A DNA stretch of 64,000 nt from an uncultured Ectothiorhodospiraceae bacterium (lineage in GTDB: Bacteria; Pseudomonadota; Gammaproteobacteria; Nitrococcales; Nitrococcaceae), in assembly GCA_913057145.1 (NCBI GenBank), contig CAJXNJ010000002.1, forward strand, positions 1 to 64,000, in the 5' to 3' direction. A model generated the notes under the pieces. It did not search any database and was not told the origin of the DNA. It worked only from the letters and a program-made list of their open reading frames with translations. Below, piece after piece: positions 18,002 to 26,578 of this stretch; positions within the stretch are counted from its first letter, which is position 1; each line of letters begins with the position of its first letter. A program made the position numbers and the translations under genes.

Positions 18002-18706
18002 TTGTCGACGCGTATTAACGACGGATTGGAAAGGCAGGGGCTCACCAGCGCCGTGCGCCAGGAGATTGAGCAGATGCTGGTCGATGGCGACCTGAAGATG
18101 GGCGATCGCATCAACGAGGTGGATCTGGCCAATCGCTTCGGGGTGAGCCGGGGGCCGATTCGCGAGGCATGTCGTGGTCTGGCTGAGCGGGGGTTGCTCA
18201 GTATGGTGCCCTACCGGGGCGCTTATGTCCGGGAGATCAGCCTCGCCGAAGCGCAGCAGCTCTACGAGCTCAGGGCGGGTGTTTTTGGTTATGCCGGCTA
18301 TGTGGCCGCACAGCAGCCCAACCCGGCATTGGTGGAGGAACTGCGCGAGCTGCATGCAGCCATGGGAGAAGAGGTAAGCGCCGGGCGGACGCGGAATTAC
18401 TACGCGCTCAATCTGAAATTCCACACAGCGATCCTTGAGCACACGGGCAACGAGGAGCTGATACGTAACTATCAGAATCTGGTTGCCAAATTGCATCTGT
18501 ATCGCGCGAGCGGACTGGTCCAGCGCGGCAGTCTGCAACAGTCCAATGTCGAGCATGGCGAGATTATCGATGCCATGGTGCTCGGCCAGCCGCTGCAGGC
18601 ATTTGAGGTTCTGCATCGGCATGTGCAGGCGGGGATGCGGAGGATGCTCTTCGCCCAGCCCTGCGATGAGAAAGCGAAGGAAGGTGTCCGGGATACCGGG
18701 ACCTGA
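18002..18706 (+). CDS. GntR family regulator, FadR/FCD subfamily
   Basis: A 234-residue DNA-binding regulator. The N-terminal winged helix (~10-75) has the GntR pattern MGDRINEVDLANRFGVSRGP followed by IREACRGLAERGLLSM. The C-terminal all-helical FCD ligand domain (~85-220) shows LYELRAGVFGYAG, FHTAILEHTGNEELI and the metal/ligand His near HRHVQAG. The start is TTG at 18002, supported by AAGGAGGAG 6-14 bases upstream. FCD regulators commonly sense organic acids and repress neighbouring catabolic genes. Position between two divergent catabolic units and nearby similar operator-like sites make it the likely local regulator. It ends 71 bases before the transporter gene. Confidence 0.9.
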   Translation: MSTRINDGLERQGLTSAVRQEIEQMLVDGDLKMGDRINEVDLANRFGVSRGPIREACRGLAERGLLSMVPYRGAYVREISLAEAQQLYELRAGVFGYAGYVAAQQPNPALVEELRELHAAMGEEVSAGRTRNYYALNLKFHTAILEHTGNEELIRNYQNLVAKLHLYRASGLVQRGSLQQSNVEHGEIIDAMVLGQPLQAFEVLHRHVQAGMRRMLFAQPCDEKAKEGVRDTGT

Positions 18707-18777
18707 CGCCAGGGGCAACCTTTATTGGTAAGCAGCAGGGAAGCGGTTGAAGTCAACTAAACTGGAGGAGAGAAGCG

Positions 18778-19761
18778 ATGTCAGCAATGACAAAGACGTT
18801 CAAACGTTCTGTTCTGGCAACCGTCGTGGCAACCACCGCAATGACCTTTGGTCTGAGCAGTGCGGTTGCGCAGAGTGATTTCCCTGAGCGGCCGGTGGAG
18901 GTCGTCACGCATGCCTCACCGGGTGGTGGCACGGATACGACGGCGCGTACGCTGCTGATCGGTACCCGCCGTGCGCTCGGTGAAGATATGCGGATCACAC
19001 CGCGCACCGGTGGCGGCGGTGTCCTTGCCATGAACTACGTCAATGAGGCCGATCGTGACGGTCACACGCTCATGGCAATTACACCCACCCACCTGTTCGC
19101 GATCGCGCGTAATCAGGGCCCGCTCGAGATTGATGATCTGGTCGGTGTGGTTCGTACCACCGATGACCCGGTCGTCGTCATGGTTCGCGCCGACAGTGAT
19201 TACGAGACTCTCGATGACCTGATCGAAGCCGGTCGTGACAATCCGATTAAGTGGGGCACCACGCAGATCGGCGGTATTGACCATGTGGCAGGCGCCACGC
19301 TGGCCGACGAGGCGGACACCGAGATCAGCGTTGTTCCCTTCTCCGGTGGTGGCGAGATCGTGACCAACCTGATGGGCGGTAACATCGACGCTTCGGGTCT
19401 GAATATCACCGAGGCCATCGATCAGATCGAAGGTGGTGATTTCCGGGCGCTGGCCGTTATGGCCAAAGAGCGGATGAGCGTTCTGCCGGATGTCCCGACC
19501 ACGGTCGAGCTCGGTTATGACGTCACCTTCTCGACGGTCCGTGGTGTGGTGGCCTTGAAGGGTGTTCCGCAGGAGCGGCTCGATATCCTTGAAGAGGCCA
19601 TGCTCGAGGGTATGCAGCATTCCGCCTATCAGGCCTACCTCACGGGTACCGGTCTTGACGGCAGCTCGGTCGGTAATGCCGAGGAGTGGAATGAGCAGAT
19701 CCGTGACCTCTACGAGGCCGCTGAGAAAGCCATGATCGATCTCGGCATGGTTGAGCAGTAA
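18778..19761 (+). CDS. tctC: Tripartite tricarboxylate transporter substrate-binding protein
   Basis: A 327-residue periplasmic binding protein of the TctC/Bug family. It has a signal peptide (about residues 1-31, ending SSAVAQ), then the family start FPERPVEVVTHASPGGGTDT. The GGGVLAMNYV and GGGEIVTNLMGGNIDASGLN loops that line the ligand pocket are present. The ATG at 18778 follows GGAGGAG. It delivers a carboxylate to the TctAB membrane pair encoded immediately downstream. A hairpin with a short T-run separates it from tctB, consistent with higher expression of the binding protein. The substrate is unknown; the surrounding MmgE/PrpD and enolase-family genes suggest a di- or tricarboxylic or hydroxy acid. 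Confidence 0.9.
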   Translation: MSAMTKTFKRSVLATVVATTAMTFGLSSAVAQSDFPERPVEVVTHASPGGGTDTTARTLLIGTRRALGEDMRITPRTGGGGVLAMNYVNEADRDGHTLMAITPTHLFAIARNQGPLEIDDLVGVVRTTDDPVVVMVRADSDYETLDDLIEAGRDNPIKWGTTQIGGIDHVAGATLADEADTEISVVPFSGGGEIVTNLMGGNIDASGLNITEAIDQIEGGDFRALAVMAKERMSVLPDVPTTVELGYDVTFSTVRGVVALKGVPQERLDILEEAMLEGMQHSAYQAYLTGTGLDGSSVGNAEEWNEQIRDLYEAAEKAMIDLGMVEQ

Positions 19762-19785
19762 GCACGCAATAATCTGCGTTCTTTT

Positions 19786-19819
19786 CCCTGGGCGGCCAGA
19801 CCGGCCGCTCAGGGCTTTT
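19786..19819 (+). terminator. Intra-operon hairpin between tctC and tctB
   Basis: Two 12-base arms, CCCTGGGCGGCC (19786-19797) and GGCCGCTCAGGG (19803-19814), pair along their whole length with one G-T wobble around a 5-base loop, followed by CTTTTC. It is a good intrinsic-terminator shape with a short T-run, and may act as a partial terminator or 3' stabiliser of the tctC message. Confidence 0.6.
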
Positions 19820-19851
19820 CCAAGGATAATGACTGCCAGAGGGTTTTAGCC

Positions 19852-20346
19852 ATGACCAATGTGTCAGGGGTTAGTGCGCGCGGACTGCATCACGATGTCT
19901 ATGTCGGGCTGGTGTTGCTGATTTTCTGCGCGGTGACTTTCTACATCACCACCACATTCGATTCCGTGCCGGCCATGCTCTCGCAGAACATTCCGGCCAC
20001 CTTTTTCCCGCGACTGATTCTGTTTGTGATCGCGGGGCTGAGCGTAATCCTGATCGTCTCGGGGTTGCGGCGCACACCGGAGAAGCTCGGTGGTATTCCC
20101 GGCTCCGTTTTTTTAACGGCCGGGGTCATTACCCTTGCGATTTTTCTGGTTAAACCACTGGGTACGCTACTCACTGTCTCCCTGCTCTCCATGACGCTGA
20201 CCTGGCTGTGGGGGGAGCGCAGTAAGACCCGAATCATTTCGCTGGCGATCGGTCTGCCGGCGGCCATCTATCTTATTTTCGCCATCGGCCTGCAGGTTCG
20301 CTTCCCCGCAGGCGTTGTTCTGGCGTTGTTCGGTGCTGGAGGTTAA
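19852..20346 (+). CDS. tctB: Tripartite tricarboxylate transporter small membrane subunit
   Basis: A 164-residue protein with four hydrophobic helices typical of TctB: VYVGLVLLIFCAVTFYITT, FPRLILFVIAGLSVILIV, a third near VFLTAGVITLAIFLV and a last pair near the C-terminus. It pairs with TctA in the inner membrane. It starts with ATG at 19852 after the intercistronic hairpin and ends three bases before tctA, so the two are co-translated. Confidence 0.85.
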   Translation: MTNVSGVSARGLHHDVYVGLVLLIFCAVTFYITTTFDSVPAMLSQNIPATFFPRLILFVIAGLSVILIVSGLRRTPEKLGGIPGSVFLTAGVITLAIFLVKPLGTLLTVSLLSMTLTWLWGERSKTRIISLAIGLPAAIYLIFAIGLQVRFPAGVVLALFGAGG

Positions 20347-20349
20347 GTC

Positions 20350-21834
20350 ATGCCCGGTTTGGAAGTTGCACTCCAGGTCATAACCGACCCCTATATCCTC
20401 GGGTTGATTTTCATCGGCACCATTGGCGGTGTGCTGGTGGGTGCCCTCCCGGGGCTTTCATCATCCATGGCAACAGCACTTCTGCTGCCGTTTTCACTTT
20501 ATCTCGACCCGATTCCCGCGATTGCGTTGCTGGCCTCGCTCTACTGCGCCGGGACGTTCGGCGGCTCGATTACCGCCATTCTGATCAACGCCCCTGGCGC
20601 GCCACCGGCCGCTGCAACGGCATTTGATGGCTACCCGATGGCACAGCGCGGTGAGGCCGGCCGGGCGTTGGGTCTTGCCGCCGTCTCTTCGGTCATCGGC
20701 GGGACATTCTCGGTTCTGGTGCTGTTGATTGCCGCTCCGATGCTGGCCCGGGTGGCTTACAGCTTCGGCCCTGCCGAGTACTTCGCGTTGGCCGTTTTTG
20801 GTTTGTCCATGCTCTCGTCCATCAGTGGCAAGGGGGCCGTGAAAAACCTCATCGGGGGTTGTTTCGGTCTGCTCATCGCAACCGTCGGTGTTGATCTCAC
20901 CACCGGGGTGGAGCGATTTACCTTTGGGATGCCGGAGCTCTATGAGGGGATTCATTTCATCCCTGTGTTAATTGGTCTGTTCGCCATTACGGAGTTGCTC
21001 TCGCAGGCGGCGAAGTTGCGGCAGGAGGTGGTCGCCATCGGTGTCTCCGCGCTCAAACTGCCGAGCTGGGCGGACTTTAATAAGGTCAAGTACACCATCA
21101 TGCGCTCCTGCGGGATTGGTACGTTTATCGGTATCCTCCCGGCAGAAGGGAGCACCATGGCGGCGATGATCGGTTACAACGAGTCCAAGCGTTGGTCGAA
21201 AAACCCCGAGCAGTTCGGCGAAGGGGCGGTTGAGGGCATCGCCGGGCCGGAAGCGGCCAATAATGCGGCGACCGGTGGCTCATTGGTGCCGACGCTGGCG
21301 CTGGGGATCCCCGGCAGTGCAACGGCTGCGGTTATTCTTGGCGGGCTTCAGGTCCAGGGTCTGCGACCCGGGCCTTATCTCTTCGAGCAACAGCCGGCAC
21401 TGCTCTACGGCATCTTCTTCTCGATGCTGTTGGCCAATTTCCTCTTCCTCGGCTTCGGTCTGGTGGGTGCCAAGGTCTTCTCGCGCATCACGCAGGTCCC
21501 GCGGGCGCTGCTCTGGCCAACCGTGTTCGCGCTTTGCTTTGTCGGTGCCTACGGCCTCGAGCAGTCCATGAAGGATGTCTGGGTCATGCTGGCGGCCGGT
21601 CTGGTTGGCTTCATTCTCAAGCGCTACGGCTTTGCACCGGCACCGATCATCATGGGCCTTGTGCTCGGCAAGTTGACCGAGAACTCGCTTGCCCAGGCCA
21701 TGATTATTTTCGATCAGCAGTGGACCGGTTTTCTTGGCCGGCCGATTGCCATGTCGTTCTTTGCCTTGGCGTTGCTCAGTGTGTTTGCCGCGCCGATCAA
21801 GCGCTTGGTCATGCAGCGCGTACGGCTTACCTGA
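20350..21834 (+). CDS. tctA: Tripartite tricarboxylate transporter large membrane subunit
   Basis: A 494-residue protein with about 11-12 membrane helices. The conserved N-terminal region reads [20 protein letters not shown], then [18 protein letters not shown] and [20 protein letters not shown]. The internal-repeat counterpart [20 protein letters not shown] is in the second half, with [19 protein letters not shown]. It forms the sodium- or proton-coupled channel that takes ligand from TctC. It sits between tctB (3 bases) and the second MmgE/PrpD gene (27 bases), suggesting that import and the first metabolic step are co-expressed. Confidence 0.92.
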   Translation: MPGLEVALQVITDPYILGLIFIGTIGGVLVGALPGLSSSMATALLLPFSLYLDPIPAIALLASLYCAGTFGGSITAILINAPGAPPAAATAFDGYPMAQRGEAGRALGLAAVSSVIGGTFSVLVLLIAAPMLARVAYSFGPAEYFALAVFGLSMLSSISGKGAVKNLIGGCFGLLIATVGVDLTTGVERFTFGMPELYEGIHFIPVLIGLFAITELLSQAAKLRQEVVAIGVSALKLPSWADFNKVKYTIMRSCGIGTFIGILPAEGSTMAAMIGYNESKRWSKNPEQFGEGAVEGIAGPEAANNAATGGSLVPTLALGIPGSATAAVILGGLQVQGLRPGPYLFEQQPALLYGIFFSMLLANFLFLGFGLVGAKVFSRITQVPRALLWPTVFALCFVGAYGLEQSMKDVWVMLAAGLVGFILKRYGFAPAPIIMGLVLGKLTENSLAQAMIIFDQQWTGFLGRPIAMSFFALALLSVFAAPIKRLVMQRVRLT

Positions 21835-21861
21835 TTAAGAATTCTGACAAGGAGATTATCG

Positions 21862-23319
21862 ATGACTGGACAACAGGATGGCGGCATCAAGCACTACACG
21901 CCGGATATCAACTCGAAAAAGGGCGAAGGCCTCACCCGCGAAGTAGCGGACTTTGTCCTCAACACCCGTTATGAGGAACTCCCGGATGAGCTGATTGCAC
22001 TGGGTAAAAAATCGATCCTCGATGGCTTTGGGCTGGCGCTCTCCGGCTCGGTTGCCGAGAGCGGTCGTATCGTCCAGGACTACCTGCGGGCGCAGGGTGT
22101 GGATGCTGGAGCCGGGGCGGCGACGGTGATTGGCACGGGTATGAAAACACCGGCGCGCTTTGCTGCCTTTGCCAATGGTGTGGGTATTCATGCCGATGAT
22201 TATGATGACACGCAGCTTGCCGTCGGGCCCGATCGTGTCTACGGGTTGCTGACCCATCCAACGGCTCCCTGTCTGCCGGCGGCACTGGCGATTGCCGAGC
22301 AACAGGGCAATAACGGCAAGGACCTGATGCTGGCTTATCACCTCGGCGTCGAGGTGGAGACAAAAATCGCCGAGGCCATCTCGCCACGGCACTATCAGCA
22401 TGGTTTTCACGCAACGGCCACCTGCGGGACTTTTGCCGCGGCGAGTGCGGCGGGTCGTCTGCAGGGGCTGGATGGCGAGACCATGCAACGGGCGCTGGCG
22501 ATTGCTGCCAGCCAGTCGGCCGGCCTGCGGGAGAACTTTGGCACCATGACCAAACCGTTCCATGCCGGCCGTTCCTCGGAATCCGGCGTTGTTGCCGTTG
22601 ATTTTGCCCGTGCGGGTTGGACGGCCACCGATCGCATCCTGGAGTCTCCGCGCGGATTCTTCCAGGCCCATGGCGGCGGCTACGACCTGGAGTTCATCGC
22701 CGGTAAGCTTGGTGCCCCGTGGACGTTCATTGACCCGGGTGTCTCCATCAAACCCAACCCCTCAGGTTCACTGACCCATCCGGGGATGACCAAAATGCTT
22801 GAGCTCATCCTTGAGAACGACATCAAGCCAGAGGATGTGGAGCGTGTGGATGTGGGCACCAATCACAACATGCCCAATGCGCTGATTCATCATCAGCCAA
22901 AGAATGAGCTGCAGGCCAAGTTCTCGATGGAATTCTGTATGGCGATCCTTTTACTGGAACGCCGCGGCGGACTGCCGGAGTTCACCGATGAGGTGGTCAA
23001 TCGTGATGACGTCCAGGCGATGATTGCCAAGGTGAAATTCGGGGTGCATCCGGAGGCCGAGGCTGCCGGGTATGACAAGATGACGACCATTATTGATATT
23101 CACCTCAAGGATGGCCGCACGATCTCCGGTCGCTCGGACTTTGGTAAGGGCAGCCCCGCCAATCCGATGAGTTATGACGAGGAGGCGGATAAGTTCCGCG
23201 GCTGCGCTGAGTTTGCCGGCTGGGATCAGGCTCGCACCGAGGCGCTGATTGAGCAGGTCCGTCATCTCGAGGATGTCGATTCGGTTGCCGATATCACGCG
23301 GTTGCTTGCCAAAGGCTAG
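21862..23319 (+). CDS. MmgE/PrpD family protein (second copy)
   Basis: A 485-residue paralogue-like relative of the 16352-17773 product, sharing HADDYDDTQLAVGPDRVYG, NFGTMTKPFHAGRSSESGV and DPGVSIKPNPSGSLTHPGM at corresponding places. The ATG at 21862 has an AAGGAGAT ribosome site. Family members dehydrate or decarboxylate 2-methylcitrate, aconitate and related acids. Two divergent copies controlled from one locus suggest successive or stereospecific steps on related substrates (inference). It is followed after 11 bases by an SDR gene in the same direction. Confidence 0.9.
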   Translation: MTGQQDGGIKHYTPDINSKKGEGLTREVADFVLNTRYEELPDELIALGKKSILDGFGLALSGSVAESGRIVQDYLRAQGVDAGAGAATVIGTGMKTPARFAAFANGVGIHADDYDDTQLAVGPDRVYGLLTHPTAPCLPAALAIAEQQGNNGKDLMLAYHLGVEVETKIAEAISPRHYQHGFHATATCGTFAAASAAGRLQGLDGETMQRALAIAASQSAGLRENFGTMTKPFHAGRSSESGVVAVDFARAGWTATDRILESPRGFFQAHGGGYDLEFIAGKLGAPWTFIDPGVSIKPNPSGSLTHPGMTKMLELILENDIKPEDVERVDVGTNHNMPNALIHHQPKNELQAKFSMEFCMAILLLERRGGLPEFTDEVVNRDDVQAMIAKVKFGVHPEAEAAGYDKMTTIIDIHLKDGRTISGRSDFGKGSPANPMSYDEEADKFRGCAEFAGWDQARTEALIEQVRHLEDVDSVADITRLLAKG

Positions 23320-23330
23320 GGGACGATCCA

Positions 23331-24080
23331 ATGCAATGCACTCCGAATCTTGCCGGGGAAGTCGCCGTGGTGACCGGCGGCACGCGGAATATCGGCCTTG
23401 CCATTGCCCGGACGCTCGCCGCCCACGGGGCGAGCGTCTGTGTCACCGGGCAGGCTGATCAGGCAGCGCTTGAGCGTGCGCTTGCCACGCTGACTGCAGA
23501 TGGCGCACAGGCAACCGGGCTGCTCGGTGATGTGGCCGATCCACAGATCGCGCAACGGGTGTTTGATCAGGCCGAAGGCGCTCTCGGCGGTCCGGTCAGT
23601 ATTCTTGTCAACGGTGCGGCCAGCCGGCCGCATACCCCGTTGCTTGAGATCGAACCGGATGAGTGGAATGCAGTGCTGGGGACAGTGCTTGGAGGTGCGT
23701 TCTATATGGCGCAGCGGCTATTTGCCCGGTTACCGGCCGAGCGTAAGGGGGCGGTCGTCAACCTCGGTGGGTTGAGCGCTCATCGCCCTGCCGTCGATCG
23801 GCCGCACGTGATTGCGGCGAAAACCGGACTCGAGGGGCTCACCCGGGCGCTTGCCGAAGAGGGCCTCGGGCGGATTCGGGCCAATTGCATTGTCCCGGGA
23901 GCCATTGAAACCGAACGCCGTCCGGGGCAGTCGGCACCGCATAAAGCGGAGCAGGGACCGGCGCGGATGACCGGGACGTCAGAGGATGTTGCCGCAGCAG
24001 TTCTGCCTTTTTGTGATCCGACTCAGAGCTATGTGACCGGGCAGACGGTTCACGTTGACGGCGGTCGTTACATGCCGTGA
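23331..24080 (+). CDS. SDR family oxidoreductase-like protein lacking the catalytic Tyr
   Basis: A 249-residue Rossmann-fold protein. The cofactor motif TGGTRNIGLAIA is near the N-terminus, ILVNGAASRP replaces NNAG, and the active-site Ser region is VNLGGLSAH. In the expected YxxxK position the sequence reads VIAAK, preceded by His (RPHVIAAKTGLEGL): the Lys is kept but the Tyr is replaced. The C-terminus has the usual GQTVHVDGGRYMP. It therefore belongs to a divergent SDR group whose proton donor, if any, differs. It follows the second MmgE/PrpD gene by 11 bases and overlaps the next start by 4 bases (GTGA). Confidence 0.85.
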   Translation: MQCTPNLAGEVAVVTGGTRNIGLAIARTLAAHGASVCVTGQADQAALERALATLTADGAQATGLLGDVADPQIAQRVFDQAEGALGGPVSILVNGAASRPHTPLLEIEPDEWNAVLGTVLGGAFYMAQRLFARLPAERKGAVVNLGGLSAHRPAVDRPHVIAAKTGLEGLTRALAEEGLGRIRANCIVPGAIETERRPGQSAPHKAEQGPARMTGTSEDVAAAVLPFCDPTQSYVTGQTVHVDGGRYMP

Positions 24081-25141
24081 CGGCCCTCTCCCTGCTTCGT
24101 CTAACCCTGATCATTGCGGTTGCGACGCTCGCCGGCTGGTTCGGCGAGCGGCTTGATATCCCGCTGCCATGGATTATCGGTCCGATGCTGGTCTCAACGG
24201 CAGTCGGGCTTGCCGGCTATGGCATTGGTGAAAGCCGTTGGATTCGACGCGGGGCACAGGTCGTTGTGGGGACCACGGTCGGGCACACCCTCTCGGCGAG
24301 CATCCTGTTCGGCCTGCTCAGTGTGCTGCCCTTTATGATTGCCGCGGCGCTGATCAGCATTTTTATCGCGGTGCTGGCATCCGAGCTTTTAGCCAAAAAA
24401 GCGCGACTGGATCGACGTACGGCCTTGTTGGCGAATCTGCCTGGCGGCGTTGCCGAGATGGCTTTTCTTGGCGATGGCCGCGCTGGAGCAAGTACTGCGA
24501 TTGCGTTGATTCAGGCAATGCGGGTGAGCTCGATTGTCCTGGTCATCCCGCCCATACTCACGTTTTTTGTGACTTCCGGCGAACCAACGCTCGGTTATGA
24601 GCTTGGTCATGGCCGCTTTGATTGGGCGCTTGGGCTGATTCTCGTGCTCGGTTGGCTTGGCGGGCTCGGGCTGACCCGATTCGGGATTAAGAACGCATTT
24701 GTGGTCTCGGCGCTTGCGGTCTCCCTGATCGACACCATGATTGGCTTTCCGGGTGCTACGGTCCCGACCATTCTTTTTATCGTCGCGCAGATCAGTATTG
24801 GTCTTGCGCTTGGGGCGAGATTCCGTCGGGAGGATGTCCTGCGGCTGCCCCGCCTTCTAGGCATCGGGCTTGTGCTTTCTTTGCTGACATCGGCGCTGAT
24901 TATCGGCGTCGTGCTCGGCCTTGCCGTGGTGGTTGAACTGGAGCTTGACCTGGCCACCATGGCGCTTGCGGTGGCTCCAGGAGGGATTGCCGAGATGGTC
25001 ATCACCGCGGCCGCCCTGGGGCTTGGTGTCCCGGAGGTGGTGATGTTCCAGACCGTGCGCATTATTGTCGTGAATATGCTCGCCGGTTGGGTGGCCGATC
25101 TCTGGGTGCGCTGGCGATCATCGACCGCCAGCGCCGATTGA
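24077..25141 (+). CDS. AbrB-type (PF05145) membrane protein
   Basis: A 354-residue, very hydrophobic protein with about ten helices and two internal-repeat signatures: LPWIIGPMLVS...GAQVVVGTTVGHTL and LANLPGGVAEMAFLGDGRAG in the first half, and FPGATVPTILFIVAQISIG with VAPGGIAEMVITAAALGLGV in the second. Proteins of this family are often labelled AbrB or ammonia monooxygenase, but they are membrane proteins of unproven function and not the Bacillus AbrB regulator. They are frequent neighbours of TctABC systems. The GTG start overlaps the SDR stop by four bases. It closes the plus-strand catabolic unit. Confidence 0.85.
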   Translation: MTALSLLRLTLIIAVATLAGWFGERLDIPLPWIIGPMLVSTAVGLAGYGIGESRWIRRGAQVVVGTTVGHTLSASILFGLLSVLPFMIAAALISIFIAVLASELLAKKARLDRRTALLANLPGGVAEMAFLGDGRAGASTAIALIQAMRVSSIVLVIPPILTFFVTSGEPTLGYELGHGRFDWALGLILVLGWLGGLGLTRFGIKNAFVVSALAVSLIDTMIGFPGATVPTILFIVAQISIGLALGARFRREDVLRLPRLLGIGLVLSLLTSALIIGVVLGLAVVVELELDLATMALAVAPGGIAEMVITAAALGLGVPEVVMFQTVRIIVVNMLAGWVADLWVRWRSSTASAD

Positions 25142-25146
25142 GCCTT

Positions 25147-26301
25147 TTATTGGCTGTAGGTCTTGGAGTCCGCGTTGATGGTCACCGTCTCGATGGCCAT
25201 GGCATCCAGCTTCTCTTCATCCAGCTCAACACCCAGACCCGGGGCTTCGCCCAGGTGGACATGGCCATCAACCACTTCCGGATAGGCCGCCTCGGCGATA
25301 TCGATCAGTGGCGAGTCTTCCTCCCAGTACTCCGCGACGGTGCGCTCCGGCGCCGCTGCTGCCAGGTGCAGTGCCGCGAGTCCATTGACGACCGATGAAG
25401 CACCGACATGACCGGAGAATTTAATCGAATGCGGCAGGGCGGCATGCTGCATGTAACGCACACCGGTGGGCCCGCCGACACGGCCGGCATTGGGCTGGAA
25501 GATATCGATCAGCCCTTCGGCGAGCAGCGGCTCTGCGCTGAATACAGTGAACTCCGATTGCCCGGCAGCGATGCCGACCGGTGAGACCTGACGCAGCCTC
25601 CGGTAGCCTCTGAGGTTATCCGGCGGCACCGGCTCTTCAAAAAACAGGAGATCGACATCCTGTGCGGCCACCGCAAAGCGCACGGCTTCATTGGTCTCGT
25701 AGCTTGAGTTGGCATCAATGCAAAGATCGATGGACTCGCCAAAGCGCTCGCGGATGCCGCGCAGGACCGCAAGGTCGTAAGCTCGCTCGCGACCGGCAAC
25801 CATCACCTTCACGGTCTGATGGCCGGCATCCACAAAGGCCTGGGCCTTGTCGATGGCTTCTTCAACCCGATCAAAGACCCTGACCGCCGAGGCATACACC
25901 GGCACACGGGGCTCGCCAACACCTCGGAGCGCGCGCCACAGGGGCTCGCCGCGGCGGCGTGCATCGAGATCCCAGAGTGCCATGTCGATGCCGCTCATGG
26001 CCTTGAGATAGAAGCCGCGGGTATGTCCTCTGGGCCGGCCGCGTCGGAACATCGACCACCAGATGCCCTCGATATCGCGGGAATCACGACCGATGACGGA
26101 TGTCGCCAGGTGATCACGGATGGTGGCAAGCCCCGCCCTTGGTGCGGTGCGCAGATTGGTCTCACCGACGCCGGTGTGTCCGTCCTCGGTGGTGAGCTTT
26201 ACCAATACCGTGTTGATTCGGCTCCAGCTCTGGCCGGAAATTCGCCACTCACCCCCCAGTGATTCCGAGAGTGCCCAGACGCGTATTTCGCTGACATTCA
26301 T
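25147..26301 (-). CDS. Enolase-superfamily (mandelate racemase/muconate lactonizing) enzyme
   Basis: A 384-residue protein. After an N-terminal capping domain, the barrel carries VKVMVAG (general-base Lys), metal ligands in LCIDANSSY (Asp), FFEEPVPP (Glu) and AAGQSE (Glu), and a C-terminal His in SGHVGASSVVNGLAALHLAA. This set fits the mandelate racemase subgroup, many of which dehydrate sugar acids or racemise alpha-hydroxy acids. Substrate is not deducible. The ATG at 26301 has AGGAGGAG, and a GTTAAC-centred site lies 25-34 bases upstream. It converges on the AbrB-type gene, 5 bases apart, and is read as part of the same regulon. Confidence 0.88.
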   Translation of the reverse strand: MNVSEIRVWALSESLGGEWRISGQSWSRINTVLVKLTTEDGHTGVGETNLRTAPRAGLATIRDHLATSVIGRDSRDIEGIWWSMFRRGRPRGHTRGFYLKAMSGIDMALWDLDARRRGEPLWRALRGVGEPRVPVYASAVRVFDRVEEAIDKAQAFVDAGHQTVKVMVAGRERAYDLAVLRGIRERFGESIDLCIDANSSYETNEAVRFAVAAQDVDLLFFEEPVPPDNLRGYRRLRQVSPVGIAAGQSEFTVFSAEPLLAEGLIDIFQPNAGRVGGPTGVRYMQHAALPHSIKFSGHVGASSVVNGLAALHLAAAAPERTVAEYWEEDSPLIDIAEAAYPEVVDGHVHLGEAPGLGVELDEEKLDAMAIETVTINADSKTYSQ

Positions 26302-26320
26302 GCCGCTTTCTCCTCCTTAT

Positions 26321-26339
26321 GTGTCAACTGTTAACAATT
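26321..26339. promoter_or_regulatory. Putative GntR/FCD operator upstream of the enolase-family gene
   Basis: GTGTCAACTGTTAACAATT contains AACTGTTAAC (26326-26335), the exact reverse complement of GTTAACAGTT at 17799-17808. Both lie about 25-35 bases upstream of a start codon. Shared sequence and spacing at two loci 8.5 kb apart support a common regulator. Confidence 0.5.
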
Positions 26340-26377
26340 TACCACGAAACGGTTGGAGGATCGTTGTTGAAACTTCC

Positions 26378-26406
26378 TTGACGCCAGCAGTCTGCCTGCC
26401 TATTAT
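26378..26406 (+). promoter_or_regulatory. Sigma-70 type promoter of tRNA-Glu
   Basis: TTGACG (26378-26383), a 17-base spacer and TATTAT (26401-26406), followed by a GC-rich discriminator typical of stable-RNA promoters. The tRNA 5' end lies 21 bases downstream of the -10 box. Confidence 0.75.
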
Positions 26407-26427
26407 CCGCAGCGTCGTTTGGACAGC

Positions 26428-26504
26428 GTCCCCATCGTCTAGCCGGCCTAGGACACCACCCTTTCAAGGTGGCGACACGGGTTCGAATCCCGTTGGGGAC
26501 GCCA
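26428..26504 (+). tRNA. gltT: tRNA-Glu (anticodon TTC), CCA encoded
   Basis: A 77-base cloverleaf. The acceptor GTCCCCA pairs with TGGGGAC, the anticodon stem is CCACC/GGTGG with loop CTTTCAA (anticodon TTC at 26463-26465), the T-loop reads GGTTCGAATCC, the discriminator is G and the CCA is encoded at 26502-26504. It closely matches gammaproteobacterial tRNA-Glu. It stands alone with its own promoter. The exact gene symbol is uncertain. Confidence 0.96.
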
Positions 26505-26578
26505 TTTCTCCCGCCTGATTCACACTTCTGTAACACAATAGGTCAACAATCCTGCGTTAAACGACAGGAGGACGGATC

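Noticed and set aside
17774-26504. Catabolic region as a genomic island inserted at tRNA-Glu
   Set aside because: No integrase, no duplicated tRNA 3' end, and the region lies on the 5' side of the tRNA, where such insertions do not normally occur.
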